NCBI GenBank assembly: GCA_012267415.1
Contig: JAAXGN010000104.1
Coordinates: 59,599 to 123,598, forward strand
DNA length: 64,000 bases
Origin: Candidatus Poribacteria bacterium
GTDB lineage: Bacteria > Poribacteria > WGA-4E > WGA-3G
Direction of reading: 5' to 3'
Of this stretch, positions 33,948 through 42,658 are shown one piece after another. The first letter of the stretch is position 1, and each line of letters begins with the position of its first letter. The notes under the pieces were generated by a model. The model saw only the letters and a program-made list of their open reading frames with translations, had not been told where the DNA came from and searched no databases. The position numbers and the translations under genes were made by a program.

Positions 33948-35036
33948 TTAATAGACACCGACCACGACACTCTCTTGTAGTTCCGTGAGCAGGCGGAGGT
34001 TCTCTACACCATCCCAAGGATACTCTGAGATAGGTTCAGCCCGTTCTGCCTCGTCGCGTTCAAGGAAACGCGGGACAAAGAACTCTTTTGTCAATGTCGT
34101 CAACATCACACGTCCGGTTTCTCCGTAATCTACCGGTTCATCAGGATTATTCGGATTAACTAACTCAATCACAGCACGCGGTTGTGGTGGATAGTACACG
34201 ATGGTGTAGTTATCAGCAGAATCAAAAGGTTTGCAGGTAGCTAAACCCATAAGTGTATTACCATAGGTCGGCACAAAATCTATACCGGGTACTAACTCTT
34301 CACGTGCAAAGCGGTGGAATTGTGCATCCATCTCTGTTCCTCCACAGAAGATACCTTTAATACCAACTTTCTGAAGAGAAATCTTGGCACACAAAGCCTC
34401 AAGCAGTTTCGGTGTCGTGAATAGACACTGCACGTTGTCGTGTGCTTTAAGAACATTGAGTGCTTGGGAGATGACATGAGACTTGTATTCGTCCAATTCT
34501 TGGTGCTTGCCATATTTCACAAGCTGATTGACCCAACGCGGATCCAGATCAACGAGAAAACAGATACCACCTCTATGTTGTGCAAGATGTTCTACAGCAA
34601 GTCGTAATCTGCGAGGTCCAGTTGGTCCTAACATTAACCAATCGCTACCCGGTGGGAAACCTTCATCAGAAAGGGTTTTGCTGAACACCTCATAGTCGAT
34701 CTGGAAATCACGGACACTGATACGGGTTTTTGGTATCCCTGTTGAACCACCTGTTTCAAAAACATATACAGGTTGGTCTGAGTATGCTTTCGGCACCCAT
34801 TTTCGGACAGGACCCCCACGTAACCATTCGTCTTCAAAGTGTCCGAGCAGTTTCAGATCAGCATATCCGTGAATCTCTTTTCTTGGATCAAAGTCCAAGT
34901 TTTCAGCATACTTTAACCAGAATGGACATCCGGTTTCTGGACTGAAGTGCCAATTGATGATGTCCTGTACGTGTGCATCAAGGACAGTTCGGGCATCTGT
35001 GATTTTTTGAGAGAGGTCTCGATTAGAGATGTGCAT
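33948..35036 (-). CDS. Adenylate-forming acyl-protein synthetase/CoA-ligase-like protein
   Basis: This 362-residue protein has AGGAC before ATG. The loop V-F-E-T-G-G-S-T-G-I-P-K-T-R is the phosphate-binding motif of the ANL superfamily; G-P-T-G-P-R-R-L-R-L, F-C-G-G-T-E-M-D and P-T-Y-G-N-T-L follow. Length and motif style resemble LuxE-type acyl-protein synthetases and short PaaK relatives, which lack the usual large C-terminal lid. It could activate an acid for the LuxC-like dehydrogenase two genes on. The toxin-antitoxin pair lies between it and the rest of the run. Confidence 0.75.
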   Translation of the reverse strand: MHISNRDLSQKITDARTVLDAHVQDIINWHFSPETGCPFWLKYAENLDFDPRKEIHGYADLKLLGHFEDEWLRGGPVRKWVPKAYSDQPVYVFETGGSTGIPKTRISVRDFQIDYEVFSKTLSDEGFPPGSDWLMLGPTGPRRLRLAVEHLAQHRGGICFLVDLDPRWVNQLVKYGKHQELDEYKSHVISQALNVLKAHDNVQCLFTTPKLLEALCAKISLQKVGIKGIFCGGTEMDAQFHRFAREELVPGIDFVPTYGNTLMGLATCKPFDSADNYTIVYYPPQPRAVIELVNPNNPDEPVDYGETGRVMLTTLTKEFFVPRFLERDEAERAEPISEYPWDGVENLRLLTELQESVVVGVY

Positions 35037-35085
35037 TTTTGTCCTATACTCTATTTACGCAGTTCGTTGGTTTCTGAAAAATCGT

Positions 35086-35691
35086 TCATGCTTTCTGTTC
35101 CACCATGCTTGCAAGTACACCGAGGATTTTGTCACACCTTTCAATTTGGTAGACAGCGATGTCAATGGAAAGTGTTTGCCCCTCCAACTTGAGAAATCGC
35201 CAAAGCACACCGGTCGTAGTCGCCCCATAGATGATAGGGATGTCATTTCCCTTTTCGGCATTAAAACGTTGTGCGGCAACCATCTCGGCAACACACTGCC
35301 CAAGTCCCACTTCAAGGTTGTCGTTCTTCGCCTCAACCATCACAATAATTGGTGCCTCTAAATAAAATTGCTCTGGCGACAGGCTGATTAGAAAATCACA
35401 AACCCCAGTCAGTCCACTCTCCTCATCGACATTAAAATCAATTCCGGAGAAGAGACTGATTTGGCGTTCAAAGTGTTCACGGAGTTCTACGAGCACATCT
35501 GCGACAATCATTTCTGACTTCGCTTTCTCCGTACCGATAGCGGTGGCTAAGAACATCTTTCGATCCAGCACATCAACAAGCAATGAGCTCGGAGGCACCG
35601 GTTCTATGTCAGAAAAAATTTCACTCGTCTTAGTTCTCTCTAATTGAAACGTTTCTCGTGCTGCGTCTAAAGTAAAGTTGCTATAAGCCAT
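35086..35691 (-). CDS. Putative PD-(D/E)XK nuclease-like protein, uncharacterised
   Basis: This 201-residue protein has AGAGG before ATG. The central G-V-C-D-F-L-I-S ... I-V-M-V-E-A-K-N-D matches the D...E-x-K spacing of PD-(D/E)XK nucleases, and G-L-G-Q-C-V-A-E-M-V-A-A-Q-R is a helical segment I recall from hypothetical proteins common in cyanobacteria and sponge-associated bacteria. It has no known role; candidate relatives of Uma2-type endonucleases are another possibility. It stands alone between two operons. Confidence 0.6.
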   Translation of the reverse strand: MAYSNFTLDAARETFQLERTKTSEIFSDIEPVPPSSLLVDVLDRKMFLATAIGTEKAKSEMIVADVLVELREHFERQISLFSGIDFNVDEESGLTGVCDFLISLSPEQFYLEAPIIVMVEAKNDNLEVGLGQCVAEMVAAQRFNAEKGNDIPIIYGATTTGVLWRFLKLEGQTLSIDIAVYQIERCDKILGVLASMVEQKA

Positions 35692-35782
35692 GTGTAATAA
35701 CCTCTGATGTAGCGAGTTTTCCGCATGTCCCCCGCATTCGGTGGGTATCTCGTGAGAATACTGATGGGTGTTAAGTAAACAC

Positions 35783-37252
35783 CTATTCAGCTATCGCGAT
35801 TAATCTGTTCCGGGTTACGATGTAAAGCACACCATCTTTTGCCACGGGTGTGGTATAGACTGCACTCTCCATATTCGTTTCAAACAGTACCTCTTTGGTC
35901 TTACCAGTCTTCAAAATCACGACATCCCCATCTTCATCACCAAGGTAAACCTTTCCATCAACGACATAAGGAGAACCCCATATTGCTGCATAAGTGTCAG
36001 ACTTCCAATATAGGTCACCTGTCTTTACGTCCAAACAGTAAAGAAAACCGCTCAGGTCAGCGATGTAAAGCAGTCCGTCATGGATAGCAGCCGTAGACAT
36101 CGTGCGATTGAATTGTTCGTTGCCGAAGTGCCAAATTGCTGCAGTTGAGGTGGTTTCACCTCCTGTTATTGTCGCGTCTATACACCAGAGATGTCCCACG
36201 CCCTCTCCGTGTTCAGGGTCTTGTCCAACGGCAATAAAGACTTTTTCGTCGTAAATGACTGGCGTAGAGATGATGTTGTTCCGTGTTCCACGACCACCAA
36301 GTTCCCATTCAGAGTCTTTTGGATTACAGTCAAACTGCCATATTATATTGCCTGTCTCAGGTTCGAAGGAATATACCCAACCGTCACCCCCTGGGATAAT
36401 TACCTGTGGTATACCATTTATGACACCATAAGCAGGATTTGACCACTGTCCGTGTAGTATATTCTCTCCTGGCGATGCATCTTCCCAAACGAGTTCTCCA
36501 GTGTTCTTATTTAGGGCAATGAAACTTGGTGCATCTGGCGATGGGATATGGATATGTCCTTCATCAACCCCGTTACTTGTCTCCAAGAATAGTAAATCTC
36601 CGACTGCAAGTGGTGAACAGGTTGCGAGATTATGTGGAAACACATCTAATTCATCCATCATATCGTAAATCCAGATGATGTCTCCATCAATTTTGCTTGT
36701 TTCTGTTTCGTCTGTATAGGGACCATCATTTTCATCATCAAGGAATCCTTCGGTATCTATACAGACGACTTCACATTTGTTGGATACGTAGTATAAACGG
36801 TCTCCTTCAATATAAGGCGTAGAACAGATTCCTTGAAGAGGCCAGTCGTTTACGCGTCCTGAAGTAAGTTTTGTATGCGTGATCTGCCATAGGAATTCAC
36901 CATCAGATTCGCGGAATGCCATAATGTTTCCACGGTCACCTGTCAGTTTAGGGTTTTTTAGTGCTTCGTTATTTGTTCCAACGAAAATCTTCCCACCGTG
37001 AATTAAAGGTCCTGCATAACTTTGTGAGCCAAGCTCAGCTGTCCATTTTATATTTTCACCTGTTGAAATATTCCAACTCGCTGGAATGTCTTTCTCATCT
37101 GAGACCATATTTCTGCTTAGACTACCACCCCAAAGTGATATTTCTTTTTCAGCTGCAACATCAGTTACCCCGAGACTCGTAAAAAAACCCCATAAGAAAA
37201 TGAGTAGACTAACAGCAGATTGCAACCGAACTTTATCTGTTTTGCTTTTCAT
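35783..37252 (-). CDS. Secreted PQQ-like beta-propeller protein
   Basis: Start 37252 gives 489 residues with a signal peptide (Q-S-A-V-S-L-L-I-F-L-W-G-F-F ... V-A-A-E). An in-frame ATG at 37384, preceded by AAAGG, would add a 44-residue polar leader and cannot be excluded. Blades carry A-G-P-L-I-H-G-G-K-I-F-V-G-T, G-D-R-L-Y-Y-V-S, N-T-G-E-L-V-W-E, E-T-G-N-I-I-W-Q and G-F-L-Y-C-L-D-V-K-T-G-D-L-Y-W. It is the last of three consecutive genes (39669 to 35783) encoding two propellers and a lipoprotein. No dehydrogenase active site is apparent. Confidence 0.82.
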   Translation of the reverse strand: MKSKTDKVRLQSAVSLLIFLWGFFTSLGVTDVAAEKEISLWGGSLSRNMVSDEKDIPASWNISTGENIKWTAELGSQSYAGPLIHGGKIFVGTNNEALKNPKLTGDRGNIMAFRESDGEFLWQITHTKLTSGRVNDWPLQGICSTPYIEGDRLYYVSNKCEVVCIDTEGFLDDENDGPYTDETETSKIDGDIIWIYDMMDELDVFPHNLATCSPLAVGDLLFLETSNGVDEGHIHIPSPDAPSFIALNKNTGELVWEDASPGENILHGQWSNPAYGVINGIPQVIIPGGDGWVYSFEPETGNIIWQFDCNPKDSEWELGGRGTRNNIISTPVIYDEKVFIAVGQDPEHGEGVGHLWCIDATITGGETTSTAAIWHFGNEQFNRTMSTAAIHDGLLYIADLSGFLYCLDVKTGDLYWKSDTYAAIWGSPYVVDGKVYLGDEDGDVVILKTGKTKEVLFETNMESAVYTTPVAKDGVLYIVTRNRLIAIAE

Positions 37253-37387
37253 TGTCTGTTCTGAAGAATTGCTCTTCTTATTCTTTCCATCATGAATTTT
37301 ACTATAATTCTGAGTGGTTACACATTTTAAATCCGCGATGTCTTTAGCATCGCTTATACGTTCAAAAATTCGTATACTTGGCATAAA

Positions 37388-38353
37388 TCACCATACCTTT
37401 AAATTGTCATAATAGATTATTGTGGGAGAATAACCGTAAATTCCAGGGCTTCCTTCTCTGTTTGGCAACGGATCTTCTGCAGTTATAGTCCATTCATCCG
37501 GTTCTGCATCAGCGGTTTTCCAAACTTTACCATAGATGCGTGCCTTATCATCCACTGTTTCTACTTTCATTCTCATTGTATACCAGACATCAGTTTCCCA
37601 AGCGAAATCAATTGTCTCTGCCATGCGTAAATCGGATGCCCAGGACCGTATCTGTAATCTTTGGTGTCTTCCTTGCATATCCAAAGTGTAACGATTTGCG
37701 ATCAATCCCATATCTGGCAGCCGTCGTCTGTCTTTGGTTCCCATCAGGTCAATCTGAATCTGATAGTCTTTCATATTAGAAGGACCGATGTAGACATTGG
37801 AACGGTTCAATCCCCGTGTTACAGGTGTTTTGACTAATACTTTGCTGCCATCCCTTGCTATGTCACTTTCTCTAACGAAAAACTTATTTGTTGCCCCGAT
37901 CCAATGTGTCGGACTTTTCTCAAGCGGCACATCCTCAAAATCCTCTGTCCAGGGCAAAGATGGTATAACACGTATACGTGACGTTGCGTTCAGTTCTCCA
38001 GACTTTGCAGTCACTGTACCAGCATGTGCACCCGCTACCGGATCAGGCGTAAATTGATGACTATCCATACTTCCAATTAAGCCTGTAAGTGTAAATTCTG
38101 GTGCTGCGTATACATTTGTCTGCATTCCATCCGCATCAAATCCAATAATTTGCAATTCAACGGGTTCACCAGATGTGGTCGTTTCAGCTGGTGTGAGTAG
38201 GATTTCCACAGCAGGTTCTGTACTCATATTTGATGTCTCAATTTCTTTGGTTGCACATCCAATCAGAACCAGACTTAACAGAACACCAGCGAAAAGTATG
38301 CAGTGTAAGGATTCAATGTGCGACATTCTCTTAAAATTACAAAGTTGTTTCAT
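37388..38353 (-). CDS. Lipoprotein with Ig-like and concanavalin-type region, function unknown
   Basis: ATG at 38353 has GGGAGGAA upstream and overlaps the previous stop by one base (TAATG). The lipobox L-V-L-I-G-C lies near residue 32 of 321. Residues ~45-130 look like an Ig-type repeat (V-E-L-Q-I-I-G-F-D-A-D-G). Residues ~135-320 are beta-rich with W-T-E-D-F-E-D, V-W-Y-T-M-R-M-K-V-E and I-I-Y-Y-D-N-L-K-V, as in laminin-G/DUF1080-like lectin folds. It is probably surface-held and may bind glycan. It is translationally coupled between two propeller genes. Confidence 0.7.
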   Translation of the reverse strand: MKQLCNFKRMSHIESLHCILFAGVLLSLVLIGCATKEIETSNMSTEPAVEILLTPAETTTSGEPVELQIIGFDADGMQTNVYAAPEFTLTGLIGSMDSHQFTPDPVAGAHAGTVTAKSGELNATSRIRVIPSLPWTEDFEDVPLEKSPTHWIGATNKFFVRESDIARDGSKVLVKTPVTRGLNRSNVYIGPSNMKDYQIQIDLMGTKDRRRLPDMGLIANRYTLDMQGRHQRLQIRSWASDLRMAETIDFAWETDVWYTMRMKVETVDDKARIYGKVWKTADAEPDEWTITAEDPLPNREGSPGIYGYSPTIIYYDNLKVW

Positions 38354-39669
38354 TAATTCCTCCCGATGCAGTAAATACGTTCTTCAGTCGTAAAAAAGAT
38401 CCTACCATCAGCAATAGCAGGTGAACCGAATATCTCAACGTAGTGGTCATCTTCGTCGCGAGTAATTTCTTGAACATTTAGGGATGCACACGTATCTTCA
38501 CCGGGTTTAAGAATATGGAATTTTCCGTTGACTTCGGTTACGAATATTTTTCCATCAGCCCATACAGGGGATCCTCTTCCGACGGTACCGATGCTATGTT
38601 GCCAATATAACTCACCGGTATCAGCATTGAAGCAGTGAAGGTTAGCCGAGTTATCCACGACGTAGAGACGTCCATCCTTTAGTGTAGGTGATGCGTATCC
38701 TACGCCAACACCATCATTACGCCAGAGTTCATGTGTATTGGTGACATCTCCGTTCCCAGTGGCATCTATACAGACGACTCGTCCCATTTTCGTTGTATCT
38801 AAATTCTCCTCACTATGTGTTGCATAGACCTTTGTACCCTCAACAATGACAGATGTATTGATTCCGCGTTTACTAAGTTTGAAACCCCAGACCATCTCAC
38901 CTGTTGTCTGTTTCATTGCGTAGATACTTCCATCAGCGTTACCACCGATTATAAGTTTCTGTCCATTGATGTCTGCGACAACGGGTGTAGAATAGGTTGT
39001 ATCCAGTGGACGTCCCCCGGGTGTTGAAACCCAGACAAGGTCTCCAGTGAGTTTGTCAAATGCATAATACCGATGTCTTGGTATTGCTTGTGCACCCCAA
39101 CTCACATTCAGGTAACTAATTACGACCAGATTACCCGCAATTATGGGTGTATGCACGCGTCCACCGTATCCCGAAATGCGTCCGTATTCTTCTGTGAGTG
39201 AACGAGACCAAAGGATATCACCATCTTTGTTGAAACAGAAGAAGAGGCCTTGAACCCCGTGCACATAGATATGACCTGTTTCTGGATCTCCGGTTGGATT
39301 TGTCCAACCCACGCGATTAAATGTAATTGTCGTATGAAAAACATTGAACTTATGATCCCACAACATATCACCGGTTTTAACATCAAAGCATGTGATCTGT
39401 TCCTGTTCCGTAATATCTTTACCAATTCGACCAATGACGTAGACTCTGTCGTTGAGAACTACGGGTGTGGAACGACCTATAAAATCTTCCTGCCAAAGTA
39501 TGTTTTCACCTTCTAATGACCACGTTGAGATTAAACCTATTTCAGCAGATGTACCGTTCTGGTTGGGACCTCGCCAACTTGACCAATCATCTGCATTTGC
39601 GATCATTGGGGTGAAAACCAATAGTAAAAAGATAAATATCCGATTAATAATCGGTTTAAAATAGTGCAA
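38353..39669 (-). CDS. Secreted PQQ-like beta-propeller protein, first gene of the propeller operon
   Basis: The start is TTG, supported by AGGAGGAAG 6 bases upstream. The 438 residues begin with a signal peptide (F-I-F-L-L-L-V-F-T-P-M-I-A-N-A-D) and then D-D-W-S-S-W-R-G-P, the typical opening of these proteins. Repeats include S-T-P-V-V-L-N-D-R-V-Y-V-I-G, K-L-T-G-D-L-V-W-V, Q-T-T-G-E-M-V-W-G and D-T-G-E-L-Y-W-Q. Its role is unknown; proteins of this kind are often secreted scaffolds or dehydrogenase relatives. It overlaps the lipoprotein gene by one base. Confidence 0.82.
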   Translation of the reverse strand: MHYFKPIINRIFIFLLLVFTPMIANADDWSSWRGPNQNGTSAEIGLISTWSLEGENILWQEDFIGRSTPVVLNDRVYVIGRIGKDITEQEQITCFDVKTGDMLWDHKFNVFHTTITFNRVGWTNPTGDPETGHIYVHGVQGLFFCFNKDGDILWSRSLTEEYGRISGYGGRVHTPIIAGNLVVISYLNVSWGAQAIPRHRYYAFDKLTGDLVWVSTPGGRPLDTTYSTPVVADINGQKLIIGGNADGSIYAMKQTTGEMVWGFKLSKRGINTSVIVEGTKVYATHSEENLDTTKMGRVVCIDATGNGDVTNTHELWRNDGVGVGYASPTLKDGRLYVVDNSANLHCFNADTGELYWQHSIGTVGRGSPVWADGKIFVTEVNGKFHILKPGEDTCASLNVQEITRDEDDHYVEIFGSPAIADGRIFFTTEERIYCIGRN

Positions 39670-40108
39670 ACTACTTCCTCCTATACGCTTAATTGTATGT
39701 GTTTTAAGACGATGAAAATTGACTTTTGTTTAAATTCTGTATGCCGCACTGGTACCAAGATATGTTAAGAAATCCAAAGGACATTACCAGTTTGTGTTAA
39801 TATTATATCAGATTTTGCATCATACAGATAGGTTAAATTTTGATCGTAAAAACTATACTTGATAAACTCATAAGATTATGGTAATATTGCGTTATCCGCA
39901 AGTAATCATGGCAGTTCTGCTCAGAGAACAATGCGAAACCTTTTTTCTGTCCGATTTACCCTGTTCATCTTCTTATACCTATCCGTCGCTTTTGCACATG
40001 CCTAAGAAAATAAACCGACTCATCCCATTGATGGACAACCGAAGCAGATTGCTAATTACCCAAGTGATTTAAATCTCTAAGCTATATAAGGAGAAAAAGA
40101 AAACTCTC
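39670..40108. other. 439-bp gap holding a gene remnant
   Basis: This lies between the divergent propeller operon and the S9 peptidase gene. Its right part is a decayed duplicate of the start of the gene at 44317 (see the pseudogene entry). The left part is AT-rich with no motif I can name. Confidence 0.5.
39931..40050 (+). pseudogene. Decayed copy of the 5' end of the 44317 sensor gene
   Basis: ATG at 39931 begins M-R-N-L-F-S-V-R-F-T-L-F-I-F-L-Y-L-S-V-A, nearly the signal peptide of the protein at 44317. The homologous position then changes from CAA to TAA (40003-40005), a stop after 24 codons. Similarity continues past the stop as C-C-G-A-C-T-C-A-T-C-C-C (P-T-H-P) and ends near 40050. Upstream, CAGTTCTGCTCAGAGAACA also matches 44290-44315. 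It is a fragment of a paralogue or a duplication. Confidence 0.8.
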
Positions 40109-42394
40109 ATGCAAAAAACATTAGTTTTGATTTTAGCGATTGGATTAGCAATGTGCGTTATTTCCCAAGACACGTTCACACAAGACACAAAAGAGGAGCA
40201 AATGGCTCAAAAAACATTGACGATTCCGGATATTCTTAAAATTAAGTCGTTTTCATCACGTTCACGATTGCAGCTCTCCCCTGATGGAGAGTTTCTTGCC
40301 TACGTTGTGCAAGACCCTCATAACAAGTCATCGTTCCAAGAAAAAACCATGGAATATTCCAGGTTTCTACCGACCGGAGTATTCATGGAACATCATAGTA
40401 GTGCCATCTGGGTTACCAATATCAGAACAAAGGAAACTTATAAACTCGGTTCAGATGATGGAGTTGACTGGGCACCACGATGGTCCCCAGATGGACGCTA
40501 CTTAGCATTCTATTCTGACCGAATGGGGGCACCACAACTTTGGGTTTGGGATAAGGTAAAAAATAAAATGCTACGAATTAGTGAGAAACCGATTACTGCC
40601 ATATTTGGTTTTGAAGCACCACAATGGACATCGGACGGAAAACATCTCATTGCGAAGTTACGTCCAGAAGATATAGATATTTCTACACTTATCTCACCCG
40701 ATACCAATCCACAAACGATAAACGTGTGGGAAACTGAAAAGTATGAACCGTCTTCTTTAGAGGGACAAGCAGATCGACTTGCATATCTCAAAGGAGATTT
40801 AGGGGTATTTGACTTTGACACAGATGATGTGTTAATTCTTACAAGTGGATTGTATACGATAAATATGTTTTTGTCTCCAGATAATGCTGCAGTTGCCGTG
40901 ATCAACACAATAGGAGTAGGAGAATTGACAGCCCAAAAAGCCATTTTTGAGCTGCTATTAGTGCCATTAGATGGAACGCCAGTAAAACGTTTAGCAACAG
41001 GTATCAAAACAGGCTCGGAAATTGTAAGTTGGGCACCGGATGGTAAGCATCTGGTTTATGGACATCCGGACGGACTGTTTTTGGTTTCAGTCCAAGATGG
41101 TGTCCGGAAAAATCTTACAGCAAACCTTGCAAAAAACCCTCGTTTTGTGATGCGTCCACTATGGAATCCATCGGGCACCTCTATCTTCTGTGGTTTTGAT
41201 GGACATGTGTGGGAACTGGCAACAAACGGTAGTAATGCGCGGAAACTTACAGATGGTTTGGGACGAGGGGTCTACGGTGTCGTGGCAAAGCAGGATACAC
41301 ATATCATTTGGCAATCAAACGAAACACAATCTATCTGTATCCATACTCATGATCATGAAACAAAGAAAGATGGTTTTTATTTGCTAAACTCGGCAGAAGG
41401 AAGCACTACCTGTCTGTTTGAAGAACCACTTTCTATATACGGCCGTGTGGGAGACGAATTCGACATTATAACTGTAGGTTGTGGTGAGAAACTTGTCTAC
41501 AGAGTGCAAAATGCAACACAACCAGAGGAAATTTGGATGCTTGATACAGACACTGGCAAACGACAGCAGGTGTCCGACCTCAATCCACATCTGCTCGATT
41601 TACAATTTGGCGAGGTGCGTCTCATCGAATCGAAAACGGCGGAGGGGCAGCCTTTACAGGGTGTTTTGATGTTGCCTATCAACTATGAAGAAGGAAAACG
41701 CTATCCTTTAGTCACGTGGGTCTATGGAGGTCGTAACCTTTCAGGATACGCTTATCAATTTGGATTAACGGGACAGATTAACTTTCAGTTGTTAGCGACA
41801 CGTGGCTATGCTGTTCTTGGGGTTGATACGCCATTGAAAACGCACGACCCTATGATAGAACTCTCAGGACTCGTACTCCCCGCAGTTGATAATGTTATTG
41901 AGATGGGAATCGCTGATGAGAATCGTTTGGGGATAATTGGATATAGTTACGGTGGATACGCTACAGTTGGACTGATTACGCAAACCAACCGTTTCAAAGC
42001 CGCAGTTGCCGGTGGTGGCCTCTACAATTTAACAAGCCATTACGGGATACTTACAAAACAGGGGAACAGTTCTGGTATTGGTTGGTCAGAAGGTGGACAG
42101 GGACGTATGAGCGGTTCGCTCTGGGAGCAACGTCAACGGTATATTGATAACTCCCCGATATTCCATCTGGATAAGGTTGAGACTCCCATCTTAATCTATT
42201 GTGGTGAAGGCTTTCGTAATGGTTTCGACTACCCACAATCTGGAGAGCTTTTCTCTGGATTACGCAGACTTAAGAAGAAAGCCACTTTTGTCTGGTATCG
42301 TGGAGAAGGACACGGCTTAACGACTTGGCGACCTGAACACCGCGCTGATTGTTGGGAACGTATCATTGATTGGTTTGAAATACATCTGAATTAA
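40109..42394 (+). CDS. S9 family (prolyl oligopeptidase/acylaminoacyl) peptidase, exported
   Basis: These 761 residues begin with a signal peptide (L-V-L-I-L-A-I-G-L-A-M-C-V). Residues ~40-480 are a beta-propeller with L-S-P-D-G-E-F-L-A-Y, W-S-P-D-G-R-Y-L-A-F and W-A-P-D-G-K-H-L-V-Y. The C-terminal alpha/beta-hydrolase has Ser613 in G-Y-S-Y-G-G-Y and His735 in G-E-G-H-G. The usual catalytic Asp position reads G-E-G-F-R-N-G-F-D, where Asp707 may serve after a one-residue shift. It cleaves short peptides from the N-terminus or after proline; the exact specificity is unknown. It stands alone, ending in a hairpin. Confidence 0.88.
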   Translation: MQKTLVLILAIGLAMCVISQDTFTQDTKEEQMAQKTLTIPDILKIKSFSSRSRLQLSPDGEFLAYVVQDPHNKSSFQEKTMEYSRFLPTGVFMEHHSSAIWVTNIRTKETYKLGSDDGVDWAPRWSPDGRYLAFYSDRMGAPQLWVWDKVKNKMLRISEKPITAIFGFEAPQWTSDGKHLIAKLRPEDIDISTLISPDTNPQTINVWETEKYEPSSLEGQADRLAYLKGDLGVFDFDTDDVLILTSGLYTINMFLSPDNAAVAVINTIGVGELTAQKAIFELLLVPLDGTPVKRLATGIKTGSEIVSWAPDGKHLVYGHPDGLFLVSVQDGVRKNLTANLAKNPRFVMRPLWNPSGTSIFCGFDGHVWELATNGSNARKLTDGLGRGVYGVVAKQDTHIIWQSNETQSICIHTHDHETKKDGFYLLNSAEGSTTCLFEEPLSIYGRVGDEFDIITVGCGEKLVYRVQNATQPEEIWMLDTDTGKRQQVSDLNPHLLDLQFGEVRLIESKTAEGQPLQGVLMLPINYEEGKRYPLVTWVYGGRNLSGYAYQFGLTGQINFQLLATRGYAVLGVDTPLKTHDPMIELSGLVLPAVDNVIEMGIADENRLGIIGYSYGGYATVGLITQTNRFKAAVAGGGLYNLTSHYGILTKQGNSSGIGWSEGGQGRMSGSLWEQRQRYIDNSPIFHLDKVETPILIYCGEGFRNGFDYPQSGELFSGLRRLKKKATFVWYRGEGHGLTTWRPEHRADCWERIIDWFEIHLN

Positions 42395-42396
42395 TT

Positions 42397-42436
42397 AACG
42401 GACGAGGCGCAGCGTGTCACACGCACACGCTCCGTT
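42397..42436. terminator. Hairpin 3' of the S9 peptidase gene
   Basis: AACGGA (42397-42402) pairs with TCCGTT (42431-42436), and AGCGTGT (42411-42417) with ACACGCT (42425-42431). It begins 2 bases after the stop codon and is followed by GTTT. It is a plausible intrinsic terminator. Confidence 0.5.
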
Positions 42437-42567
42437 GTTTCGGTAATTAGTTGCCAGACTACAAACGCCGCTTCCCCAGATAAAAGTGCTTATATTTTCT
42501 GTTTCACCATAAATATATGCAACTATTTCCGCCTAATTCGCGTCACTATAGCGAAATAAATTGATTT

Positions 42568-42624
42568 GACGTTTCTTTGAGTTTTGTAAGCTCACTTATC
42601 CTAGAAACGTCTAAACCGTATAAT
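42568..42624 (+). promoter_or_regulatory. Candidate promoter with inverted repeat upstream of the ECF sigma gene
   Basis: GACGTTTCT (42568-42576) and AGAAACGTC (42603-42611) are exact inverted repeats 26 bases apart. TATAAT follows at 42619-42624, with ATG 34 bases later. No good -35 is present, so an activator or alternative sigma factor could bind the arms. The function is guessed. Confidence 0.35.
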
Positions 42625-42658
42625 TCCCCTTGAAAAATATCCATTTTGGAGACATCAG

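Noticed and set aside
31146..35036. Bacterial luciferase (lux) operon
   Set aside because: LuxC-like and LuxE-like genes are present, but no luxA/luxB-type luciferase or flavin reductase is nearby; the module may serve another acid reduction.
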